Assembly: GCF_016888335.1 (NCBI RefSeq)
Contig: NZ_JAFEJG010000004.1
Coordinates: 558,001-622,000, forward strand
DNA: 64,000 nt
Source: Janibacter endophyticus
GTDB taxonomy: Bacteria > Actinomycetota > Actinomycetes > Actinomycetales > Dermatophilaceae
Direction of reading: 5' to 3'
Within the stretch, counting starts at the first letter, position 1. Each line of letters begins with the position of its first letter. The notes beneath the pieces were generated by a model. That model made no database searches and was not told where the DNA came from. It saw only the letters and a list, made by a program, of their open reading frames with translations. Position numbers and translations under genes: made by a program. Positions 24,163-31,729 of the stretch are shown in pieces.

Positions 24163-25668
24163 TCAGGCGTGGGGGTCGGTGCCGACGGCCTCGATCGGGT
24201 CGGGGGTCGCGTGGCGGTAGCGATCGCCACCACGGACGTGACCGCCGCCGACGGCGGCCGCGCCACCGAGCGCGCCGGTGGTCGACTTGCCCTCGCCGGC
24301 GATCGCCGTGGCGACCGCGTCGGTGACGTCGGCGTGGAAGACGCTCGGGATGATGTAGCTCGGGTTGAGCTCCTCGTCGGTCACCACCCCGGAGATCGCG
24401 TCGGCCGCGCGGATGAGCATCTCGGTCGTGATGTCCTCGGCGCCCGCGTCGAGCAGCCCGCGGAAGACACCGGGGAAGGCGAGGACGTTGTTGATCTGGT
24501 TCGGGTAGTCCGAGCGGCCCGAGGCGACGACCGCGGCGTACTGACCGGCCTCGGCCGGGTCGATCTCCGGGTCGGGATTGGCGAGCGGGAAGACGACGGC
24601 GTCGTCGGCCATCCGGTCACGGATCCACTCGCCCCGCAGGATCCCGGGCGCGCTGACGCCGATGAACACATCGGCCCCGTCGAGCGCCTGCTCGAGCGAC
24701 CCGGTGACCTCACGCGGGTTGGTCCGGGCGGCGAGCTCCGCGTGCGCCGGCGACAGCGAGTCGTCGCCCCGCGAGAGCGCCCCGTCCCGGTCGACCATGA
24801 CGACGTCGACGGCACCGGCGGCCATGAGCAGCGTGACGATCGCGGTGCCGGCAGCGCCCGCGCCGGAGATGACGATCCGCGCGGTGGGCAGCTCCTTGCC
24901 GACGACCCGCAGCGCGTTGCGCAGCGCCGCGAGGACGACGATCGCCGTCCCGTGCTGGTCGTCGTGGAAGACGGGGATGTCCAGGCTCTCCCGCAGCCGC
25001 CGCTCGATCTCGAAGCACTTCGGGGCGGAGATGTCCTCGAGGTTGATGCCGCCGAAGCCCGGCGCGATCATCTCGACAGCCCGCACGATCTCGTCGGGGT
25101 CCTGGCTCGCGAGGCAGATCGGCCACGCGTCGATGTCGGCGAAGCGCTTGAAGAGCGCCGCCTTGCCCTCCATCACCGGCATCGCCGCCTCGGGCCCGAT
25201 GTTGCCGAGACCGAGCACGGCCGAGCCGTCGGTGACGACGGCGACGGTGTTGCCCTTGATCGTCAGCCGGCGCGCGTCCTCGGGATGCTCGGCGATGGCC
25301 ATGCTCACGCGGCCGACCCCAGGGGTGTAGGCCATCGACAGGTCGTCGCGGGTGCGGAGGTTGACCTTGGAGCGGACCTCGATCTTGCCGCCGAGGTGGA
25401 GCAGGAAGGTGCGGTCGGAGACCTTGTGCACCCGCACGCCGTCGATCGCGTCGATCGCTGCGACGAGCTGGTCGGTGTGCGTCGCGTCGATGCCCGAGCA
25501 GGTGAGGTCGACGACCAGCCGGTCGTGCCGGGAGTCGGCGACGTCGATCGCGGTGACGATCCCGCCCTGCTCGGCGACGACGGTCGCGACCTGCCCGACG
25601 AGCGCGTGGTCGGGGGTGGTGTGCAGACGGACGGTGATCGAGTACGACGACGGGGTTGCGGTGGCCAT
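24163..25668 (-). CDS. NAD(P)-dependent malic enzyme with N-terminal ACT-like domain
   Basis: 501 residues. The first 80 residues (YSITVRLHTTPDHALVGQVA, VVAEQGGIVTAIDV) form an ACT-like regulatory domain. The malic domain follows with AYTPGVGRVSMAIAE, GLGNIGPEAAMPVMEGKAAL, HDDQHGTAIV, then the Rossmann motif SGAGAAGTA and the ANPDPEI/PNQINNVLAFPG blocks. It oxidatively decarboxylates malate to pyruvate. This ACT-plus-short malic enzyme form is common in actinobacteria. A Gly/His-rich tail of about 45 residues has no known role. It is a single gene. Confidence 0.93.
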   Translation of the reverse strand: MATATPSSYSITVRLHTTPDHALVGQVATVVAEQGGIVTAIDVADSRHDRLVVDLTCSGIDATHTDQLVAAIDAIDGVRVHKVSDRTFLLHLGGKIEVRSKVNLRTRDDLSMAYTPGVGRVSMAIAEHPEDARRLTIKGNTVAVVTDGSAVLGLGNIGPEAAMPVMEGKAALFKRFADIDAWPICLASQDPDEIVRAVEMIAPGFGGINLEDISAPKCFEIERRLRESLDIPVFHDDQHGTAIVVLAALRNALRVVGKELPTARIVISGAGAAGTAIVTLLMAAGAVDVVMVDRDGALSRGDDSLSPAHAELAARTNPREVTGSLEQALDGADVFIGVSAPGILRGEWIRDRMADDAVVFPLANPDPEIDPAEAGQYAAVVASGRSDYPNQINNVLAFPGVFRGLLDAGAEDITTEMLIRAADAISGVVTDEELNPSYIIPSVFHADVTDAVATAIAGEGKSTTGALGGAAAVGGGHVRGGDRYRHATPDPIEAVGTDPHA

Positions 25669-25796
25669 GTGACCAGGATCTCACCAGCGAAGGGGTGGTC
25701 GCGACCGCGGGACGGCGAGCCGGGTCACGGGTGCGGCGGGCGGGCGGCGGCTGCACCGGGTGGTCGATGCTGCTCTCTGCCGATATCTCGGGGAAA

Positions 25797-25814
25797 CGAT
25801 AGAAAGCGCTATCG
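25797..25814 (-). terminator. Terminator hairpin at the end of the PucR gene
   Basis: On the minus strand CGATAG-CGCTTT-CTATCG is followed by TTTCCCC. The stem starts within the last codons of the PucR gene (stop 25809-25811). It is short but has a T-run, rare in this sequence. Confidence 0.45.
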
Positions 25815-27365
25815 CGAGCGATCGACCCGGGTGAGGAGGGCGAGCGCGAGCCGCACCGTGGGGTCGTCGAGGTCGACGCCCAGAGCCTCGCGCACCCGGG
25901 CGATCCGGTAGCGCACGGTGTTGGGGTGGACGTGGAGGGCCTCGGCGCAAGCCCGCGGGTGGGCCGGGTGGTCCAGCCAGACCCGGAGGGTCGCGATGAG
26001 GGTCGGCTCGAGGCCGGCGATCGCGTCCGTCGACGAAGGGGTCGCGCCGGCGGCCACCGCACGGCTCACCGTCAGCTCGGCCCACCCCTCTTCGCTCGTC
26101 GTGACGGGTCCGGGGAGGGTCCCCGCCGACATGAGGGCCGCGAGCTCGCGAGCAGTGGCGAGCGACGCGGCGAGACCGGCCACCTCGCTCGTCGGGTCGC
26201 CTGCCGCTGCGATGGCCCAGGGCTGGCGGGTCGCGACGTCGCTGACCGCCCGGCTCAGCCATGGCCACGACCCTGGCTCGACGGGGGTGCCGGGCCCGGG
26301 GTGCGCCACCACCGCGACGACGTCGCCCTCGACCCCCGCGATGAGGGGCTGGCGCCACGAGCTGCGGCGCAGGACCGACTCCCACAGGGTGAGGCCGCTC
26401 TCGAGGGTGCCGTCGGGATCGACCCCCAGGACGACCGCCCGCCACGGCGCGGCGGGCAGGTTCGTGGCGGCGGTGGCCTCGCCGCCGATCGCGGCGCGGA
26501 CGCGCTCCTCGACGAGCCGCCGCCCGACCTCGGCCTCGGTGCGCAGCCGCAGGAGGTGGAGCGAGACGAGACGGACGAGGTCGCGGGCGCGTGCGAGCCG
26601 GTCCGGGGGGAGTGGTGCGTCCACGACCGCCCAGATCGAGCCGACCCACTCGTCGCCGACCCGCGCCGGGATGATGTGACGCGCGCCGAGCGGGCTGTCG
26701 GGTGCCGCCGGGACGAAGAGGGGGTCGGTCGAGCGGGCAAGGTGACGGAAGACCCCACGCGAGCGCAGCGACGCCACCGTCGCCGCCGGCGCCCGCCGGC
26801 CGAGGATCGTCGAGACCCGGACCGGGTCCACCCCGTCGTGCAGCTCGGAGTAGGCGACGACCCGGGAGCGCGTGTCCTCGATCGTCACCGGCGCCCCGAG
26901 GATCGCCGTGCAGGCGTCGGCGAGCGCGAGGAGGTCGTCGCCCGGGGCGCGGTCCGTGCTCGGGTGGGTGGCGGCCCGGTCGAGGATCTCGCGGAGCAGC
27001 CAGGCGAGGTGGGCCCAGCTCGCGTCGTCGGCGAACGCGACGACCGTGACTCCTTGCTCTCGGGCGCTCTGCGCGAGCCCGCTCGCGTCACGGGTCAGCG
27101 AGCGTCGCAGGGCCACGACCTCGATGCCCCGGGCCGCGGCCGACCCGACCATCGCCCGGGCTGCGTCGGCCGTACTGACGCCCAGGCCGAGGACGATGTC
27201 GCCCGCGACGCCCACCCCTTCGCCCGGCTCGGCGAGGGTGACGTCCTCGACGACCGGGTCGAGCGGCTCGCCAGCGTCGCCGGGGACGACCTCGGCGAGG
27301 CCCCCGAGCCGGGCGACGACCTGGCTCAGCGACAGGCCGTGACCTGCGGGCAGGGTGCTCTCCAC
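25809..27365 (-). CDS. PucR family transcriptional regulator
   Basis: 518 residues. An N-terminal PucR purine-catabolism-type domain (about 10-120; LSLSQVVARLGGLAEVV) is followed by a long central region. The C-terminal HTH_30 domain has PRACAEALHVHPNTVRYRIA and RVREALGVDLDDPTVRLALA. PucR-like activators control nitrogen-compound catabolism. GTG 27365 is chosen over an upstream extension because the domain begins nine residues in and the extension crosses the divergent promoter region. The adjacent divergent dadA gene is the likely target. Confidence 0.87.
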   Translation of the reverse strand: MESTLPAGHGLSLSQVVARLGGLAEVVPGDAGEPLDPVVEDVTLAEPGEGVGVAGDIVLGLGVSTADAARAMVGSAAARGIEVVALRRSLTRDASGLAQSAREQGVTVVAFADDASWAHLAWLLREILDRAATHPSTDRAPGDDLLALADACTAILGAPVTIEDTRSRVVAYSELHDGVDPVRVSTILGRRAPAATVASLRSRGVFRHLARSTDPLFVPAAPDSPLGARHIIPARVGDEWVGSIWAVVDAPLPPDRLARARDLVRLVSLHLLRLRTEAEVGRRLVEERVRAAIGGEATAATNLPAAPWRAVVLGVDPDGTLESGLTLWESVLRRSSWRQPLIAGVEGDVVAVVAHPGPGTPVEPGSWPWLSRAVSDVATRQPWAIAAAGDPTSEVAGLAASLATARELAALMSAGTLPGPVTTSEEGWAELTVSRAVAAGATPSSTDAIAGLEPTLIATLRVWLDHPAHPRACAEALHVHPNTVRYRIARVREALGVDLDDPTVRLALALLTRVDRSR

Positions 27366-27387
27366 GGGACGACTCTGACAGCAGCGA

Positions 27388-27427
27388 CTGTGACGAAGCA
27401 ACAACGTGGATCGCAGATCTCTGTGAC
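27388..27427. promoter_or_regulatory. Direct repeat CTGTGAC in the pucR-dadA intergenic region
   Basis: CTGTGAC at 27388-27394 and again at 27421-27427, 33 nt apart (about three helical turns), in the 165-nt gap between divergent pucR and dadA. A regulator binding site is a reasonable guess, but such short repeats can arise by chance. Confidence 0.3.
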
Positions 27428-27530
27428 ACGCGACAGCGCACCCCCCGAGCGGAGCGAGGACGATGGGGCGATCGCCTGCTGTCGGCGGGCCCGCCGACCT
27501 CCGCACGCACTCCTCCCCTCAAGGACGATG

Positions 27531-28790
27531 ATGAGCACCTCCCCGCAGCCTCGCCCCCAGCACGTCGCCGTCGTCGGCGCCGGCATGGTCGGTCTCGCGA
27601 CCGGCTGGTTCCTCCAGGAGCACGGCGTCGAGGTGACCGTCATCGACCGCACCGGGGTGGCCGCCGGGTCGTCATGGGGCAACGCCGGGTGGCTCACCCC
27701 CGGCCTGACGACGCCGCTGCCCGACCCGGCGGTGCTGCGCTACGGCATCAAGGCAGTCATGTCGCCGAGCTCGCCGGTCTACGTCCCGCCGAAGGCCGAC
27801 ACCAACCTTGCCCGCTTCGTCGCCGGCTTCACCCGCAACGCGACGAACGCCGCCTGGCGCCGCAACATGGCCGCGCTCGTCGGGATCAACGGCCTGGCCT
27901 TCTCGGCCTTCGACGACCTCACGGCCGGCGGCGTCGCCGAGCCGACGCGCGAGGCGCGCTCCTTCATCGCCGGGTACCGCAGCGAGGCCGAGCGGACCGT
28001 GCTCCTCGAGGAGTTCGAGCACATCAAGGGCGCCGGGCAGGACATGGACTTCGAGGTCATCACCGGTGACGAGGCTCGTGAGATCGAGCCCGTGCTCAGC
28101 GACGAGATCGGCGCCGGGCTGCTGCTCAAGGGTCAGCGATACATCGACCCCGGTGCCTTCATGCGCTCGCTCGCCGAGTCCTTCGTCGCGCGCGGCGGCC
28201 GGCTCGAGACCGGGCTGGAGATCATGGGCGTCGAGGAGCAGGGCACCCAGGTCGTGCTCCGTGGGACGCGCGGCTGGGCCGAGTCCTTCGACTCCGTCGT
28301 GCTCGCCACGGGTGCGTGGCTCGGGCAGCACGCCCGCCAGTTCGGGGTGAAGAAGGTCGTCCAGGCCGGTCGCGGCTACTCCTTCAGCGTCGCGGTGGAC
28401 CGCACCCCGCACGGTCCCGTCTACCTGCCGGCCGCGCGCCTCGCGATGACGCCGGTCGGGGACCGGCTGCGGGTCGCCGGGATGATGGAGTTCCGCCGCC
28501 CGGACGAGGCGCTCGACCAGCGCCGGATCAAGGCCATGGTCGAGGCGGCCCGCCCGCTGCTTCGCGGCGCGGACCTCGACCACCGCGAGGACGAGTGGGT
28601 CGGCTCGCGGCCCTGCACCATCGACGGGCTCCCGCTCGTCGGTGCCACGAGGTCGTCGCGGGTCTTCGTCGCCGGCGGTCACAGCATGTGGGGGATCAGC
28701 CTCGGTCCGGCCACCGGTCGACTGCTCGCCGAGCAGATCGCCACAGGGCGTCGCGACGAGGTCCTCGCGCCGTTCGACCCGCTGCGCTGA
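27531..28790 (+). CDS. dadA: D-amino acid dehydrogenase-type FAD oxidoreductase (DadA-like)
   Basis: 419 residues of the DAO/DadA fold. It has an N-terminal FAD motif VVGAGMVGLATGWFL, IDRTGVAAGSSWGNAGWLTP, a central substrate domain, and a C-terminal FAD block VGSRPCTIDGLPLVG and VFVAGGHSMWGISLGPATGR. It would oxidise D-amino acids (classically D-alanine) to 2-oxo acids, passing electrons to the respiratory chain. ATG 27531 is preferred to ATG 27528 because AAGGA at 27521 then has a 5-nt spacer. It diverges from the PucR regulator gene, suggesting inducible use of amino acids as a nitrogen source. Confidence 0.88.
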   Translation: MSTSPQPRPQHVAVVGAGMVGLATGWFLQEHGVEVTVIDRTGVAAGSSWGNAGWLTPGLTTPLPDPAVLRYGIKAVMSPSSPVYVPPKADTNLARFVAGFTRNATNAAWRRNMAALVGINGLAFSAFDDLTAGGVAEPTREARSFIAGYRSEAERTVLLEEFEHIKGAGQDMDFEVITGDEAREIEPVLSDEIGAGLLLKGQRYIDPGAFMRSLAESFVARGGRLETGLEIMGVEEQGTQVVLRGTRGWAESFDSVVLATGAWLGQHARQFGVKKVVQAGRGYSFSVAVDRTPHGPVYLPAARLAMTPVGDRLRVAGMMEFRRPDEALDQRRIKAMVEAARPLLRGADLDHREDEWVGSRPCTIDGLPLVGATRSSRVFVAGGHSMWGISLGPATGRLLAEQIATGRRDEVLAPFDPLR

Positions 28791-28793
28791 CCC

Positions 28794-28872
28794 TTCGAGG
28801 CTCGCGCCCTCGCGGGCGCTCGCACCTCAGCGACCATCCGGGGTCATCAGGGCGAGGGTGCTCGCACCTCAG
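28794..28872. repeat. REP-like element, family 2 (loop TCGCACCTCA)
   Basis: Immediately after the dadA stop, CCCTTCGAGGCTCG leads to two direct copies of CTCGCACCTCAG within about 50 nt. The same opening and similar CTCGCAC-TCAG cores follow the RIC gene stop at 61799. The region separates dadA from the convergent winged-helix gene, so a termination role is possible. Confidence 0.5.
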
Positions 28873-28875
28873 TGG

Positions 28876-30018
28876 TCAGATGGTCGGCAGGTCGCGGGTG
28901 AGGCGCGGCAGGGAACGCCGCACCGCGGCGGGCAGGTCGCCCTCGAAGGGCAGTACCTCGACGGTGGCACCCCGCGTCTTCGGCCGCGTCCAGGTCCCGA
29001 GCGCTCGCCCGCGGTGGACAAGCGTCGGTCGGAAGAAGCCGTTCTTGCCCGGGACGACCTGACCCTTCTCCTGCTCGGCGGTCATCACCGCGGACCGGTC
29101 CCCGTAGCCGAGGACGATCTCGTCGAAGCCCGGCAGCAGCAGGGGCGCCATGGTCGCCCGCCGAGCCGCTCCCTTCGCCTGGGTGCCGTACGCCTCGAGG
29201 ACTGCCGGGTCGACCCGCAGCGTCACGCCGCCGACCTCGATCGACGCCAGCTGGCTGGTCACATCGGCCAGCACCGGAGCCAGGTCCCGGCGCAGCAGCT
29301 TGGTCCACCAGAGGAACTCCTTGTCCGAGACCGGACCGTGGCTGCGGACGTAGCGCTCGAACCACTCCGCCACCGCCTCCTCCCGCGCCAGCTCGCGAGC
29401 CCGCCCGCCGATCCATCGCTCGTTGAGGACGAAGAGCTGCTCGGACGCCCCGCCCTTCGTCGCCCGCACCGGGCCCTGGCAGATGACGCCCCGGACCGCG
29501 AGGTGAAAGATCTGGTGGTACCCGCGCCCGCCCTCGACGGGGAGGCCGGCCTCGGTCCAGGCGGCGAGCAGGTCGCCCCGCGTCATGCCGTCCTGGGGGA
29601 TCTGCGCCCGGGCGACCTTCTCGGAGCGCTCGAGCATCTCGTCGGTCAGCCCCAGCTCCGTACGGCGCTTGGTCGTCGAGCGCAGCACCGGCACCGCGGT
29701 CAGCGACAGCATCCACCGGAGGTCCTCGGCGGCGACGGCGAAGAGCGTCCCGCGCATCGGCCACGACCGGACGATCTCGCCCGCGTCGTACGCCGCGTGC
29801 ACCTCGGTGAGCGACCGGCCCCTCGTCCGGAGGGCGATCGAGGTCGTCGAGCCCGGCAGGTCCTGCGCTTGCGTGCAGGTGAGATGGCGCACCACCTCGG
29901 TCGGAGTCGCCAGCGGACCCAGGTGCGCCGTAGCTCCCGTGGTCCCTCCGGCTCCGCCGACGAGGCGCTGGGAGAGCAGCCGCATGCGAGCCACGTCGTC
30001 GAGCGTCCACTGGGTCAT
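28876..30018 (-). CDS. Winged helix DNA-binding domain-containing protein (HTH_42/AlkZ-like)
   Basis: 380 residues matching the PF06224 family throughout: MRLLSQRLVGG at the start, CTQAQDLPGSTTSIALRTRG, SWPMRGTLFAVAAEDLRWML, LLLPGFDEIVLGYGDRS and PTLVHRGRALGTWTR. Members include AlkZ/YcaQ, glycosylases that unhook interstrand crosslinks and other alkylated bases via a QxQ or QxD motif. Here AQAQD-like TQAQDLP (Q-x-Q or QD) falls in the expected place, so a DNA-repair glycosylase role is possible but unproven. ATG 30018 has GAGG nine nt upstream and is preferred to ATG 30027. Confidence 0.8.
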   Translation of the reverse strand: MTQWTLDDVARMRLLSQRLVGGAGGTTGATAHLGPLATPTEVVRHLTCTQAQDLPGSTTSIALRTRGRSLTEVHAAYDAGEIVRSWPMRGTLFAVAAEDLRWMLSLTAVPVLRSTTKRRTELGLTDEMLERSEKVARAQIPQDGMTRGDLLAAWTEAGLPVEGGRGYHQIFHLAVRGVICQGPVRATKGGASEQLFVLNERWIGGRARELAREEAVAEWFERYVRSHGPVSDKEFLWWTKLLRRDLAPVLADVTSQLASIEVGGVTLRVDPAVLEAYGTQAKGAARRATMAPLLLPGFDEIVLGYGDRSAVMTAEQEKGQVVPGKNGFFRPTLVHRGRALGTWTRPKTRGATVEVLPFEGDLPAAVRRSLPRLTRDLPTI

Positions 30019-30087
30019 GAGATGCATCCTCGTGCGTCGTCGGGTGGCCGGCCAGCCCCAGGGGCCGCGCTCATCGGTGGCGCTCCT

Positions 30088-31560
30088 CTACGTCCGTCGT
30101 CGCGCGAGCTCGATGACGACCTGCCGACCGGCTCGACGAACAGTGTGCTCGTAGCCGCGGTCAAGAGCTCGGTGGTGGTGACCGCAGAGGGGCACCGCGT
30201 TGGCGAGGTCGGTGCGACCGCCCGCCGTCCAGGGCTGGAGATGGTGGGTCTCGGTCCAGCCGAAGGGGATGTCGCAGCCATCGGCCGCGCAGGTCGTGTA
30301 GGTCAGGGCGAGCGCAGCGCGTTGGACGGCGGTGAAGAAGCGGGCCTGCCGCCCGAGGTCCAGCGGCTGGGACTCGCTGCCGAGCACGACCGGGACCACT
30401 CCGGCCTGGCAGGCGATCTGCCGGACCTGACCGGCCGTGAGCGGCTCGCCGTCGGCGGTGCTGCCCACGCGCCCTGTCACGTCCTGCAGGTCCGAGAGGC
30501 GCGTCGTGACGAGGACCGTGGCAGCGGTCTTGTCGTGGAGGTGGTCGGTCGGCAGGTGGGTGAGCAGGGTCGCGAGGTCCTGGCCCTGCCGTTGCTGGCG
30601 TGCCAGCTGGCGAGTGCGCGGGTCGAGGGAGGTGTCCAGCCATGCCGGCAGCTCCCTGGGGACGGTGGAGCCAGCCTGCCCGACGTCACGCCCACCCGTG
30701 CCCGCGCGGCGAGGCGACGACATCGCGTCGAGGATCGTCTTGAGCGCCTGGCCGGCAAGGGTCGGCACCGTGAACTGTCCGTGCATCGTCCCGTCACCGT
30801 TGTCACGGACCCAGAATGACGATCTCTCCCACGCGCGCTCCTCCTGGGCGGCCACCTGGTCGTGCTCGTGGGCGTCGACCTGCTCCTCGGCCGTGCCGAC
30901 CCGCTCGAGGACCCGCCGGGCGAGCTGCCGCAGGTCGCGCGGCGAGTGACCGACCGCGAGTGCGACGAGCTCCGCCTCGCACCCGGCGCGTGCCTCCTCG
31001 GTCACGGTCGAGGGCAGGGCGGCCATCGTGTGCTGGATGACCTCGACGTGCTCGCGTGAGATCTCGCCGGCCAGCTGCGCTCGGCCGGTCGGAGTGACCG
31101 TCTGCCCGCGGGCCCCGTCGCCACCCGCCCCGTCCCCGTCGGACCCGTCGCCACCGGTCCGGCCGTCGTCCGGCCCGACGAGCTCCAGTCCCGGCTCCTC
31201 CCGGGATGCGGACGGCACGCCGAGCCCCGCTGCCGCGGCACGGCTCGCCTGCCGGTGCGCAGCCCGTGGGTCGGAGTTCGTCACCCGTGCGAGCCACTGC
31301 CCGGTCGACCGTGCACCGGTGCGCGACGCGACGTCGATCTGGTCGGCGATGGCCGCACCCTTGTCGTGCAGCGCGTGCGTCCGGTTCACGAGGCGGGTCA
31401 GCTCGTGCATCACTGCACCGAGGTGCCTCGCGGTGACACCCTCGGCCCGGGCGAGCGCGTCGAGGTCCGCGTCGAGCCGGTCGAGGCCGGCGTTGAGCTC
31501 GCCGCACACACCGCCGGCAGGGTCATCCTGCGGGTCGACGAGGTGCGGTGCGGCTGCCAT
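30088..31560 (-). CDS. DUF222 and HNH endonuclease domain protein (13E12-repeat type), LexA-box controlled
   Basis: 490 residues. DUF222 spans about 20-370, with a Gly/Asp-rich low-complexity insert (DDGRTGGDGSDGDGAGGDG) near 130-150. The C-terminal HNH nuclease has two zinc-binding Cys (TTCAADGCDIP) and GWTETHHLQPWTAGG..NAVPLCGHHHR. Related mycobacterial 13E12 genes are DNA-damage inducible; their substrate is unknown. A consensus LexA box lies 3 nt upstream of the ATG, so transcription must be nearly leaderless. These genes are often multicopy in actinobacteria and easily mistaken for mobile elements; no flanking repeats are seen here. Confidence 0.88.
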   Translation of the reverse strand: MAAAPHLVDPQDDPAGGVCGELNAGLDRLDADLDALARAEGVTARHLGAVMHELTRLVNRTHALHDKGAAIADQIDVASRTGARSTGQWLARVTNSDPRAAHRQASRAAAAGLGVPSASREEPGLELVGPDDGRTGGDGSDGDGAGGDGARGQTVTPTGRAQLAGEISREHVEVIQHTMAALPSTVTEEARAGCEAELVALAVGHSPRDLRQLARRVLERVGTAEEQVDAHEHDQVAAQEERAWERSSFWVRDNGDGTMHGQFTVPTLAGQALKTILDAMSSPRRAGTGGRDVGQAGSTVPRELPAWLDTSLDPRTRQLARQQRQGQDLATLLTHLPTDHLHDKTAATVLVTTRLSDLQDVTGRVGSTADGEPLTAGQVRQIACQAGVVPVVLGSESQPLDLGRQARFFTAVQRAALALTYTTCAADGCDIPFGWTETHHLQPWTAGGRTDLANAVPLCGHHHRALDRGYEHTVRRAGRQVVIELARRRT

Positions 31561-31563
31561 GAG

Positions 31564-31579
31564 TCGAACATACGTTCGA
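31564..31579. promoter_or_regulatory. LexA (SOS) box
   Basis: TCGAACATACGTTCGA is a perfect palindrome matching the actinobacterial SOS consensus TCGAAC-N4-GTTCGA. It lies 3 nt before the start codon of the DUF222/HNH gene and about 150 nt before the ATPase gene on the other strand. Confidence 0.9.
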
Positions 31580-31690
31580 CTACTGACAACGTCGACTCAC
31601 CCCCCTTCGCCCTGTGGAGACACACCCCCGCGACCCGCCCCCTGTGGACGACCGGGTGCTCACACCCCGTCAATCCGACTCGCTACGCAA

Positions 31691-31719
31691 ATATCCGATC
31701 CGGCCTAGACATCGGGATA
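31691..31719 (+). promoter_or_regulatory. Imperfect inverted repeat before the ATPase gene
   Basis: TATCCGAT and ATCGGGATA face each other around an 11-nt spacer, 11 nt before the GTG start at 31730. The right arm belongs to the 15-mer CTAGACATCGGGATA (31705-31719), also found at 5959-5973. An operator or a 5' hairpin are both possible. Confidence 0.35.
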
Positions 31720-31729
31720 CGGTCCGATC

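Noticed and set aside
21214-25911. Uninterrupted 1565-codon frame on the plus strand
   Set aside because: It lies antisense to five well-supported genes (sensor kinase, fructosamine kinase, MarR regulator, malic enzyme, part of PucR) and has Asp/Gly/Arg-rich low-complexity composition. High GC keeps such antisense frames open.
30088-31560. DUF222/HNH gene as a mobile element (intron or intein homing type)
   Set aside because: No flanking direct repeats, host-gene interruption or transposase; the LexA box supports a resident SOS gene.
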